Source: Candidatus Hodarchaeota archaeon (GTDB lineage: Archaea; Asgardarchaeota; Heimdallarchaeia; Hodarchaeales; Hodarchaeaceae). Taken from it: a stretch of 64,000 bases of DNA. Positions 53,026 through 61,534 of the stretch are shown here, piece by piece; positions within the stretch are counted from its first letter, which is position 1; every line of letters begins with the position of its first letter. The stretch covers positions 37,214 to 101,213 of the forward strand of contig JAEOTM010000187.1 of the NCBI GenBank assembly GCA_016839815.1, read 5' to 3'. Under the pieces are notes generated by a model. It was not told the DNA's origin and made no database searches. It saw only the letters and a program-made list of their open reading frames with translations. A program made the position numbers and the translations under genes.

Positions 53026-54834
53026 TTAGACCGCCTCCTCTGGTATTAAAACATCATCAGGAATGGGAGGTAAATCTTCAAATTGGCGAAACATCTCAGC
53101 ATACTCTGTATTTCGAGCATATAATTTTGTATGAGTTCCAATATCTTGAATTTCTCCGCCATTCATTAATATGACAACATCAGCTTTACGGAGCACTGAT
53201 AAACGATGGGTAACAATAAGAGTTGTTCGGGATTCGAGTAAATTACCGATAGCACTTTGAATTTTTGCTTCAGTATAAGCATCAATGGCGGATGTAGAAT
53301 CATCCATGATGAGGATGGGTGGATTCATAATAAATGCACGAGCAATCGCTAATCGTTGTCTTTGTCCCCCTGATAAAGTAATTCCTCGTTCACCAATGAC
53401 TGTATCATATCCTTTGGGTAATTTAGATACAAAACTGTGGATTTGAGCTGATTTAGCTACCTCAATCATTGACTGAGTCAGATCATCCTCTCCATTCTTA
53501 CTTCCAAAAAGAATATTTTCCTTGATACTTGCAGAGAAGAGAAAGATATCTTGCTCAATTACACCAATCTGTCTTCTTAATTCCTCAATCGGATAGTCCT
53601 TAATATCCACATCATCAATCAAAATCTTACCAGTAGTAGGATCATAAAGTCTATGGATTAATTTCTGAAGAGTAGTTTTCCCGCAACCAGTGTGACCAAT
53701 TATTGCTACTGTTTGACCTGGGGCAATAGTAAGGTTGATATTCTGTAAAACGTCAGGTCCCTCCGAATTATAGCGAAAAGATACATCTTTGAATTGGATT
53801 TTTCCACGTAATTTTCTTACTGGATGATCTCCCTCTTCTAATAGTTGTTGTTCTGCAATCACAGAATATACTCGATTCCCACCAGCGAATCCCATCGATC
53901 CGAGAAAGATTGTAAACCGAATGAACTGATTGGGCGTTTGAAGTAGGAGAACTAAGCTATTAAAGGCAATTACTGTCCCAACAGTCATATCACCAGTATA
54001 AACAAAATAACTTCCCAGGATAAACAATATTCCCATGGCAAAATAAATGATAAGAGTGGAATAGTATCGTGCGGATAGTATCCCACGTTCAATAAGAATT
54101 TCTCTTACTGCCTGAAGGTCAGAATCATATTTATCGAATTCACTCTGACGGTTAGATAAAGTACGAAGGGCCCGAATACCTGCAAGATTTTCTTGAAGGG
54201 TTGCTTGCCATTGAGCAAATAACGCTTGACGTCGAATTGAAACAGGGCCGAGATTTTTGCCATACAATACAATAGCTAAGGCAATAAAAGGAACAAATAA
54301 CAGAAACACGAAGAATAGGGTTGGATCCAATGAGTACATTGCAAGTAGACTACCAATGGTTGTTGCAAATGCAAGTCCAAACATAAGAATGGAAAGTAAC
54401 ATCCATGAAAGTTGACGAGAATCGCTAGTTGCCATAGCTAACAGTTCTCCAGTTCGAGCACTATCATGGAAGGACATTGATTTGGAGTGCATGGATTCGA
54501 AAAATTCATTCTGGACATCTTTGACAACTTCTTCTGAAAACCACGCATTCACCCACGAACCAAGTGCTGAGGCCAGAAAATTAAAAATATAAAGAGAAAT
54601 GAAGAGTAAACTAGTGCTTAGGATTAACTCGAAATCACTCTTGATCGCTTCATCAAAATAGAATTGTAGAATTAAAGGGATGATAATTGAAAGGGCAGTT
54701 CCAAGAAACATTAACAGAAATCCAACAAAGAACAAATATTTGTGTCTTAGAAGATGACCAAAAATCCAGGTTATGAAATTACGATAATACCGAGGGTGAA
54801 GGTAAGTAGTGCTTTTATATGTTGAATGACTCAT
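53026..54834 (-). CDS. Heterodimeric ABC exporter subunit with degenerate Walker B
   Basis: The 602-residue half-transporter has six TM helices and a nucleotide-binding domain with Walker A GHTGCGKTT, Q-loop VIEQDIFLFSASI, canonical signature LSGGQRQR and H-loop IVTHRLSV. The Walker B end is LIMDDSTSAID: Asp replaces the catalytic Glu. With the partner's LSQGQ this makes one degenerate and one competent ATP site, the pattern of TM287/288. It is first in the operon. A candidate Lrp site lies about 115 bases upstream. Confidence 0.93.
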   Translation of the reverse strand: MSHSTYKSTTYLHPRYYRNFITWIFGHLLRHKYLFFVGFLLMFLGTALSIIIPLILQFYFDEAIKSDFELILSTSLLFISLYIFNFLASALGSWVNAWFSEEVVKDVQNEFFESMHSKSMSFHDSARTGELLAMATSDSRQLSWMLLSILMFGLAFATTIGSLLAMYSLDPTLFFVFLLFVPFIALAIVLYGKNLGPVSIRRQALFAQWQATLQENLAGIRALRTLSNRQSEFDKYDSDLQAVREILIERGILSARYYSTLIIYFAMGILFILGSYFVYTGDMTVGTVIAFNSLVLLLQTPNQFIRFTIFLGSMGFAGGNRVYSVIAEQQLLEEGDHPVRKLRGKIQFKDVSFRYNSEGPDVLQNINLTIAPGQTVAIIGHTGCGKTTLQKLIHRLYDPTTGKILIDDVDIKDYPIEELRRQIGVIEQDIFLFSASIKENILFGSKNGEDDLTQSMIEVAKSAQIHSFVSKLPKGYDTVIGERGITLSGGQRQRLAIARAFIMNPPILIMDDSTSAIDAYTEAKIQSAIGNLLESRTTLIVTHRLSVLRKADVVILMNGGEIQDIGTHTKLYARNTEYAEMFRQFEDLPPIPDDVLIPEEAV

Positions 54835-54948
54835 GATACGACTTCCTAATACTAGAATCAGTGCCTAGAGAATATCAAAGAATTTTTCTTACAAGTGTAC
54901 AGTTTTTACTCCCAAATTAGGCAATGTGAAATAGTAGAATAGGAGTGA

Positions 54949-54961
54949 CTTAACAATTGTT
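54949..54961. promoter_or_regulatory. Candidate Lrp-type operator in the exporter/hydrolase divergent region
   Basis: CTTAACAATTGTT is identical over 13 bases to the site next to the Lrp gene at 37866-37878, and TAACAATTGTTA is a perfect 12-base palindrome. It lies between the leftward ABC exporter and the rightward hydrolase, so it could control either. Confidence 0.4.
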
Positions 54962-55045
54962 ATACGAATGTCATCAGTGAGGTTGCCCCAAACACATTAT
55001 TAAAAAGTCAATCTTGGAATTCAGAGTTAAATTTCTTTTACGAAG

Positions 55046-56005
55046 TTGATATCATTGAAGTCTAGAGCACACATTCTAATTTTACTAGTAATTTTCAGTC
55101 TTTTTTCTCTGATAATACCTTCCATCCAATCGAAAATGTTGGATGAATCCCTAACATCGCATACTATAGATGTAGGAACTGAAAGTCAGTCCTACTACTT
55201 ATATTCACCTTCTACTCCAAAAGGAGCAATACTAGTGCTTCCAAGCTTTTCTGCAGATCATACTGAGGTGCTAGATGGAACAAAATGGGGAGAACCAGAA
55301 CAAAGTATGGAAAACTCCCCTTTTATCCAAGCTGCGCGGGAGTACCAATTTGCAGTTGTTTTTGCCGAAGGAGAAACACATGACTGGTACTCTCCTGACA
55401 ACGGAGAAAAGAAGGTATTAGCATGCTTAAATGATGCTAATATCACGCTGAACATACCAAATGGATCATGGTTCGTATATGGATTTTCTATGGGTGGAAC
55501 TGGAGCATTAACCATGTCAATTCGTTATCCAGAACTATTTAGTGGATTATACATTGGTGATGGAGTGATGAATTATACAGACCCAGGATTCATCGAAGTT
55601 TATATTACTGGATTATCAAACTGGAATACTACTGAATTTCTAAATGATGCAAATCCCTTTCGACAATTAGAATCCTTTCGTAGTAAAGCTATTGCTTTAG
55701 CATCTGGAACTTCTGGAATTAATGTACGTAACTGTGATAATTTCTCTCAAACACTAGATTCGGTGAATATTCAACATTATTATCATCGAGGAGATGGTGG
55801 TCATGATGTCTTCCTTTTATTTAACTCGATAAACCAGACATTCAACTTATTTTCACATCAATTGGCTGGAACTGTTGATCAATTTTATGAGGGATATGTT
55901 TCTCCGTTAAAAACCGCTTCTACATCTTCTTGGGGAGTCGATTTGATAGTTACCGTAGTATTACTCATTTTTATAAGCTCTAAACAAATTAAAAGAAGGA
56001 AATGA
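55046..56005 (+). CDS. Surface-anchored alpha/beta hydrolase (esterase-like)
   Basis: 319 residues. A signal peptide (ILILLVIFSLFSLIIPSI) is followed by an esterase-D/PHB-depolymerase-like domain with nucleophile elbow GFSMGG, a likely acid near DGVMNYTD or in the SLDSVN region, and the His of GGHDVF. The C-terminus has Ser/Thr-rich TASTSSWGVDLIVTVVLL and a basic end, parallel to the sugar dehydrogenase, suggesting surface sorting. The start is TTG (55046 or 55055); no ATG is near. It would hydrolyse external esters. Confidence 0.8.
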   Translation: MISLKSRAHILILLVIFSLFSLIIPSIQSKMLDESLTSHTIDVGTESQSYYLYSPSTPKGAILVLPSFSADHTEVLDGTKWGEPEQSMENSPFIQAAREYQFAVVFAEGETHDWYSPDNGEKKVLACLNDANITLNIPNGSWFVYGFSMGGTGALTMSIRYPELFSGLYIGDGVMNYTDPGFIEVYITGLSNWNTTEFLNDANPFRQLESFRSKAIALASGTSGINVRNCDNFSQTLDSVNIQHYYHRGDGGHDVFLLFNSINQTFNLFSHQLAGTVDQFYEGYVSPLKTASTSSWGVDLIVTVVLLIFISSKQIKRRK

Positions 56006-56097
56006 TATAATAGTTGTTACTCATATGGTAAGAAATAGGCATTAATAACTCTCTTTCTTTGATTTTTGTAGAAGTTTTTTTTTCCGAAGTGGATACT

Positions 56098-58419
56098 ATG
56101 GCTGTAGGTAAACGTTTAAAGCGGAAAGATGCAGATACTAAAGTAACTGGAGAAGCTCCTTATGCATATGATCTTTCATTCGCAGATGAACATTATTTGA
56201 AAGTAATCCGGAGCCCCTATGCCCATGCGCGAATTTTAGAGATAAATATCGATTATAAGAAACTTGAAGCTCTCAATGTTACGTCAGGAACAGTCAAGGA
56301 TATTCCAGAAAAGGGAAAAAATATCTTACATGTGATTCATGATGACTGGCCTTTACTCGCAGAGGAAGTCGTAAGACATGTAGGAGAACCTGTAGTAATA
56401 TTAGTAGGAAAGACATTGAAGTCGGCAGAAGATGCGAGTAAGTATGTATCAATAAAATATGAAGAATTACCAGTAGTATTTGATCCTGTAGAGGCGAAAG
56501 ATCATCCTACCATACACATCTTTGAGGAAAATAACGTTTGTTCCCATTGGCAGCAGAAGAATGGTGATGTCGAAAAGGGATTTGCGGAATCAGATATAAT
56601 AATCGAGAATGAATACCGAACACCAGCGCAGGAACATGCATACATCGAGACTCAAGGGTGTATAGCTGTCCCACAAGGAAATGATTCCATCACTGTATAT
56701 GGAAGTATGCAATGTCCTTTTTATGTCCAGCGGTGTATAGCCGAGGTACTTGGATTAGACTGGAGTAAAGTTAATATTATACAAACAACCACTGGAGGAG
56801 CCTTTGGTGGAAAAGAAGACGTTCCTAATCAAATAGGTAGTCTCGCCGCCCTTGGATCGTGGTTGATTAGAAAGCCAGTGAAATATATTCTGACGAGGGA
56901 AGAAGATATTGAGACAACATCGAAAAGACACCCAGCAGTCATTCGGTACAAAACTGGAATTACAAAAGCAGGTGAACTGAAAGCAATTAAGGTGGAAGTC
57001 TTTCTAAATACAGGAGCTTATGCAACGCTTGCACCCGCTGTTCTTTATCGAGCTGCAATGCATGCAGCTGGGCCATATCGATGTGAAAATGTAGATGTTC
57101 AGGCGTATGCAGTCACAACAAATCTTGTACCTTTTGGAGCGTTTCGGGGCTTCGGTTCTCCCCAAGTTCTATTTCCAGCAGAAGAACAGATGGATCGTGC
57201 CGCTGAAAGCATTAAGATGGATCCAAGCGATTTTCGTGAAATGCATATTCTCAAAGTCGGTGATAAAACTACATTTGGCCAAACATTGCATCAATCTGTG
57301 GGTTTAGAAGAAACTCTAAAGAAAGCACGAGAAGAAAGTGAGTGGTATAAAAAACGAAAACCAACCCCAACTATAAAAGAAGTATTAACTGATCAGAAGA
57401 AAGGAATTTACCGTCGAAGAGGAATTGGGATTGCCACAATATTCTACGGATGCTTCTTAGGAGCAGCAGGGAAGATTATGTCACGATCTGGTGCTTATGT
57501 TCAAGCAGAACCAGATGGAAGTGTTCGATTTGCGGTGGGAACTACAGAAATGGGACAAGGGATGATCACAGTTCTATCCCAGATTGTAGCTGAAGAGCTT
57601 GGAATCGAATATGAAAGAGTTCATATGACCCCTGTAGATACAAGCCGTGTTCCTGATTCAGGCCCGACTGTTGCTAGCCGTGCAACCATTATGTCGGGCC
57701 GTGCACTTCAGAATGCCTGTGAAAAACTTCGTGCCCTCATTTATGAAAAAGTTGCAATGAAATATAATGCAAATACCAGTGATTTACTGATTAAGGATTA
57801 TGAAATTCAAGATCAATCCACACAGAAGGTAATACTCTCAGTTACTGATGCGATAAAGTTAGTTTATCAAGAAAGAGGTCAAGTCGCTGTTGCTGGATGG
57901 GATGTTGCACCATCGACATCTTATGATAACGAAAAGGGGCAAGGAGATGCATATTCAGCCTATGCCTGGTGTACTAATATTGTAGAAGTCGAAGTTGACT
58001 CACAAATAGGAACAGTTGATATTTTAAATATATGGGCTGCTCATGATGTAGGAAAGGCGATAAATCCGCAAACTCTTGAAGGGCAGATAGAAGGAGGAAG
58101 CTTGCAGGGTTTAGGTTACGGACGGTATGAAGAAATTATATTTACACCTAAAGGACGAGTGTTATCCAATAATTTGGGAACATATTTGATCCCCACAACG
58201 AAGGAAACTCCCAAAATTCATTCCATCATTATTGAGGATCCTTGGTCCGAAGGCCCTTATGGAGCGAAAGGAATCGGGGAGCAACCATTAATGGGCATTG
58301 CCCCTGCTCTAACGAATGCTATTACCAATGCTGTGGGTATAAGATTGAATGCAATTCCAGCTACTCCTGAACGAGTGTGGGCGGCTATTCAAGAGAAAAT
58401 TAAGGAGGAAGAAAAATGA
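56098..58419 (+). CDS. Molybdenum hydroxylase large subunit (xanthine/aldehyde dehydrogenase family)
   Basis: 773 residues from ATG 56098 (MAVGKRLKRKDADTKVTG); the 13 tracked residues before it are unsupported. Cofactor-contact motifs: TGGAFGGKED, VPFGAFRGFGSPQ, ASRATIMSGRAL and the catalytic Glu in GAKGIGEQPLMG. The AFR-type active-site loop is that of purine or aldehyde hydroxylases; the CO dehydrogenase loop (CSFR) is absent. The enzyme hydroxylates a purine, aldehyde or N-heterocycle at Mo with molybdopterin. It overlaps the 2Fe-2S gene by four bases. Confidence 0.93.
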   Translation: MAVGKRLKRKDADTKVTGEAPYAYDLSFADEHYLKVIRSPYAHARILEINIDYKKLEALNVTSGTVKDIPEKGKNILHVIHDDWPLLAEEVVRHVGEPVVILVGKTLKSAEDASKYVSIKYEELPVVFDPVEAKDHPTIHIFEENNVCSHWQQKNGDVEKGFAESDIIIENEYRTPAQEHAYIETQGCIAVPQGNDSITVYGSMQCPFYVQRCIAEVLGLDWSKVNIIQTTTGGAFGGKEDVPNQIGSLAALGSWLIRKPVKYILTREEDIETTSKRHPAVIRYKTGITKAGELKAIKVEVFLNTGAYATLAPAVLYRAAMHAAGPYRCENVDVQAYAVTTNLVPFGAFRGFGSPQVLFPAEEQMDRAAESIKMDPSDFREMHILKVGDKTTFGQTLHQSVGLEETLKKAREESEWYKKRKPTPTIKEVLTDQKKGIYRRRGIGIATIFYGCFLGAAGKIMSRSGAYVQAEPDGSVRFAVGTTEMGQGMITVLSQIVAEELGIEYERVHMTPVDTSRVPDSGPTVASRATIMSGRALQNACEKLRALIYEKVAMKYNANTSDLLIKDYEIQDQSTQKVILSVTDAIKLVYQERGQVAVAGWDVAPSTSYDNEKGQGDAYSAYAWCTNIVEVEVDSQIGTVDILNIWAAHDVGKAINPQTLEGQIEGGSLQGLGYGRYEEIIFTPKGRVLSNNLGTYLIPTTKETPKIHSIIIEDPWSEGPYGAKGIGEQPLMGIAPALTNAITNAVGIRLNAIPATPERVWAAIQEKIKEEEK

Positions 58420-58871
58420 TTATTAGAATTACGATAAACGACAAATTCATTGTAAGAGATGTGTCCCCAAATCGACGATTATTGGATTTCTTAAGGGAAG
58501 ATTTAGGCCTTAAGGGAACGAAATATGGATGTGACCAAGGAGAATGTGGGGCGTGTTCAGTAATTCTAAACGATAAAATTGTTACCTCGTGCATTGTTCT
58601 AATGGCTCAAATACCTCTTAACAGCACTGTACTGACGATAGAAGGAAAAGATCCCACATTGCAGTTACTCCAAGAAAAATTCATGGAATTTGGCGCCGCT
58701 CAATGCGGAGCTTGCACTACAGGCATGTTAATGGCTGCTACGTCCCTTCTTCATCACAATTCTCAAGCTAATCAGGAAGAAATAGAAGAGGGTTTATGTG
58801 GAGTGTTGTGTCGCTGTACAGGCTACACTAAAATATATGATGCCGTTAAGGAGGCCCAAAAACATCTCTAG
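58416..58871 (+). CDS. Molybdenum hydroxylase 2Fe-2S subunit
   Basis: 151 residues with both [2Fe-2S] sites: plant-type GCDQGECGACSV with a later Cys near TSCIV, and the helical pair AQCGACTTGM and CGVLCRCTGY. It carries electrons from the Mo centre to FAD. AAGGAGG sits before the ATG inside the large-subunit gene, and the ATGA overlap couples translation. Confidence 0.95.
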   Translation: MIIRITINDKFIVRDVSPNRRLLDFLREDLGLKGTKYGCDQGECGACSVILNDKIVTSCIVLMAQIPLNSTVLTIEGKDPTLQLLQEKFMEFGAAQCGACTTGMLMAATSLLHHNSQANQEEIEEGLCGVLCRCTGYTKIYDAVKEAQKHL

Positions 58872-58879
58872 GTGGTATT

Positions 58880-59683
58880 ATGAGAAATCTCTTCATGTTA
58901 ATTGACCAAGAAATCAATGCTGGTAAACCAGTATCTTTAGTAAGTGTGGTTGATGTAAAAGGTTCGGCACCACAGCGAGTAGGTGCTAAAATGCTTGTTT
59001 CTGCTACTGGAGAATTATTATGGGGAACTATAGGAGGAGGAACAGTTGAATCTCTAGCGTTAAAACAGGCAAAATATCAAATTGAATCGAAAATACCCAT
59101 CCTGAAGACTTTTGAGCTACAAGAATCAGGCGAGGATGCAACTGGCATGTTGTGTGGTGGAGAGATGCAGTTATTCTTTGATGTATTTGGGACTTCAATA
59201 AAGGTGTTCATCTTTGGTGCGGGCCATATTACTCAACAAATATTGCCATTGCTCATGAAATTAGGATATACTCCTATAGTAATTGATGATCGGGAAGAAT
59301 ATCTGAAACAACATATTATATCAAGATTTAATGTCGCTACATATACTGGGGATTTTCTAGAAATCATAGAATCCCTGTTTATTGAACAAGATAGTTACAT
59401 CGTTATTTTGACTTATTCTCATGATATGGATGAGAAAATTCTATTTCATCTTCTCTCTCAGAAAATTTCGGATCTTTCTACAATAAAATATTTGGGAATG
59501 ATTGGTAGTAAACGAAAAGTGAAAGAAATCTTTTCTCGATTGGAGTCCAAAGGCATTTCTCGTGAGACTCTAGATTCTATTCATTCACCAATAGGAGTTC
59601 CTATAAACAGTCAAACCCCTGAAGAAATTGCGATTTCAATAGCTGCAGAATTAATATCTGTGCGCAATAAGGAGGAAAAATAA
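58880..59683 (+). CDS. XdhC/CoxI-family molybdenum-cofactor maturation factor
   Basis: 267 residues: an N-terminal XdhC part (VSVVDVKGSAPQRVGAKMLV, LWGTIGGGTVE, MLCGGEMQLFFD) and a C-terminal Rossmann domain (VFIFGAGHITQQILPLL). The family holds and sulfurates or inserts the cofactor into the hydroxylase. The gene lies between the 2Fe-2S and FAD subunit genes, spaced 8 and 1 bases. Its presence confirms that the enzyme belongs to the sulfurated xanthine-dehydrogenase type. Confidence 0.9.
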   Translation: MRNLFMLIDQEINAGKPVSLVSVVDVKGSAPQRVGAKMLVSATGELLWGTIGGGTVESLALKQAKYQIESKIPILKTFELQESGEDATGMLCGGEMQLFFDVFGTSIKVFIFGAGHITQQILPLLMKLGYTPIVIDDREEYLKQHIISRFNVATYTGDFLEIIESLFIEQDSYIVILTYSHDMDEKILFHLLSQKISDLSTIKYLGMIGSKRKVKEIFSRLESKGISRETLDSIHSPIGVPINSQTPEEIAISIAAELISVRNKEEK

Positions 59684-59684
59684 A

Positions 59685-60548
59685 GTGTACACAAATGAAA
59701 TCCTCTCACCTGCGAGTATAGAAGAGGCTCTAACGCTAAAGGATCAATATGGAAGTGAAATCTATCCCCTCGCTGGTGGAACAGATGTTCTAGTAATGGT
59801 ACGAAATAAGCTAGGAGTATGGGGTGACTCACCTCCTCTGTTGAATCTTAATACCATCCCAAATCTTAACGTTATTCAAGAAACTGAGGATAGTATCGAA
59901 ATTGGTCCGTTAGTCACTCATACTCAAGTTCTAGAAAGTCCTCTTGTTAAAAAATTTATTCCCACATTAACTAAAGCTGTGTCTATCATTGGTTCACCTC
60001 AAATACGTAATTTAGGTACAATTATTGGGAATATATGTAGAGCTTCTCCTGCTGCTGATACATTAGCTACGTTATATTCACGAGAAACATTAATACAAGT
60101 CCAAACGGTAAATAGTTTAGAATTGGTCCCCATTAACAAATTCATAACTGGTCCAGGTCTGATCGACATTCCTAAGAATGGATTAGTCACTAAACTTGTT
60201 GTTCCCAAGTTAGAAGGATATCAAGGTGACTATATTTCATTAAGACAGAGATATGCACTATCAATAGTTGTTGTTTCCATCGCAGTTGAGGCCCTTCTGG
60301 TGAAAGAAGAATCAAGAATTGAGGATATTCGAATTTCGTTAGGAGCTGTTGCACCCACCATAGTCCGAGCTACCCAAACAGAACACCTTCTAAAATCCCA
60401 ATTGTTTACCAAGGAATTAATCGAACAAGCCGAAGGGCTGATTGTAGAGGAAACTAAACCTATCACTGATATTCGGTCAAATAAACGTTATCGAAAAGCG
60501 ATGACTGGAGTCCTTCTTGGACGAATATTGAAAAGCCTTTTACCCTAG
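59685..60548 (+). CDS. Molybdenum hydroxylase FAD-binding subunit
   Basis: 287 residues with the two FAD motifs of CoxM/XdhB-type subunits: PLAGGTDVLVMVRN and LGTIIGNICRASPAAD. The C-terminal CO dehydrogenase flavoprotein-like domain starts near RQRYALSIVVVSIAV. Translation starts with GTG behind a strong AAGGAGG. It transfers electrons from the 2Fe-2S clusters to NAD, a quinone or ferredoxin; the acceptor is not visible. Confidence 0.93.
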   Translation: MYTNEILSPASIEEALTLKDQYGSEIYPLAGGTDVLVMVRNKLGVWGDSPPLLNLNTIPNLNVIQETEDSIEIGPLVTHTQVLESPLVKKFIPTLTKAVSIIGSPQIRNLGTIIGNICRASPAADTLATLYSRETLIQVQTVNSLELVPINKFITGPGLIDIPKNGLVTKLVVPKLEGYQGDYISLRQRYALSIVVVSIAVEALLVKEESRIEDIRISLGAVAPTIVRATQTEHLLKSQLFTKELIEQAEGLIVEETKPITDIRSNKRYRKAMTGVLLGRILKSLLP

Positions 60549-60580
60549 GATTGAGAATTCATAATATATCTGGTAGATGA

Positions 60581-61282
60581 ATGAATGTGAAGAAGTTTTC
60601 AGTTGCTGAGTTTCGCAATGATATGATAATCGAAGATGATGTTTGGATTAATGGAAGTTCTACCGCTTATGGACAGTTCAGAGCATTTTCACTTATTCTC
60701 GATGATAACTTCCAAGTACAGAATGAATTAAGAACCTCTAAAGGCAAAATCGAAGCAAAAGGAGATCTAATTGTGGGAATGGATCTTATTTCTGCTGATG
60801 ACATAATCGTACAGAAGAACTGTCGAGTTGGTGGAAATATTAATGGGGGGAAAATAAGGCTATTTGGTCTGAATAATTCTGCAGTATCCATTGGAGCGTC
60901 TACCTTACACCTAGAGGGTAACATAAACGTACAAAGTGGTATTACTGCTTCGGAATCTATATTTCTCTTTTTAAATCCTAGAAGATGGTCAGTGAATATC
61001 GGGGGGATAATAAAAGCCCCTTTCATAACAATTAAATTTGTGGGTTTTTTTACTAAATGGACATTACTCTCAGACAAGATTTTTAGAAGAGTTGGAAGAA
61101 ATGATATTAGAGTAAAAAGACAGTTCGATCTTGGGAATTTAAAAATTTCAACAAAGAAGCTCATAATCAAAACACGTTTTCCTCCTGAAAGAGTAGAAAT
61201 CCTATCAAATCAAGCAGAAATAATTGCTGATGAAATCGAAATTATTCAAGTTGATGACACTCAAATTATGATGGGAGACTGA
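60581..61282 (+). CDS. Bactofilin-like beta-helix protein (putative)
   Basis: 233 residues rich in short beta turns (DDVWINGSSTAYGQF, GKIEAKGDLIVGMDLISADDIIV, CRVGGNINGGKIRLFG), as in polymer-forming cytoskeletal bactofilins and related right-handed beta helices. A hydrophobic stretch (APFITIKFVGFFTKWTLL) may contact membrane. It follows the hydroxylase operon by 32 bases and may be read through, though a functional link is unclear. Assignment rests on repeat texture only. Confidence 0.55.
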   Translation: MNVKKFSVAEFRNDMIIEDDVWINGSSTAYGQFRAFSLILDDNFQVQNELRTSKGKIEAKGDLIVGMDLISADDIIVQKNCRVGGNINGGKIRLFGLNNSAVSIGASTLHLEGNINVQSGITASESIFLFLNPRRWSVNIGGIIKAPFITIKFVGFFTKWTLLSDKIFRRVGRNDIRVKRQFDLGNLKISTKKLIIKTRFPPERVEILSNQAEIIADEIEIIQVDDTQIMMGD

Positions 61283-61534
61283 AGGTACAACGAGAAGTAT
61301 AATCTTCTGGATAATAAATAAGGCTTATAGACCATTACTTTTTGCCAGGATACTTTTTAATTAAATGAAGATTTGTTAAGATCTTTAATAGGCTTGGTTA
61401 GACATTCAGGGCATGATACAAATTAAATCAACCATATAATGCTCCTTCATATTCCTAGAGAGTCTACATTTAAAGAATTAATTCTCTCATATATAAAGAA
61501 AAATTAAAATCCATATTTTTATACGAGAAGACGA

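Noticed and set aside
56098-60548. Aerobic CO dehydrogenase (coxLSM)
   Set aside because: Gene set is similar, but the large-subunit loop reads GAFRGFG, not the CSFR-type loop with the Cu-binding Cys, and XdhC is present.
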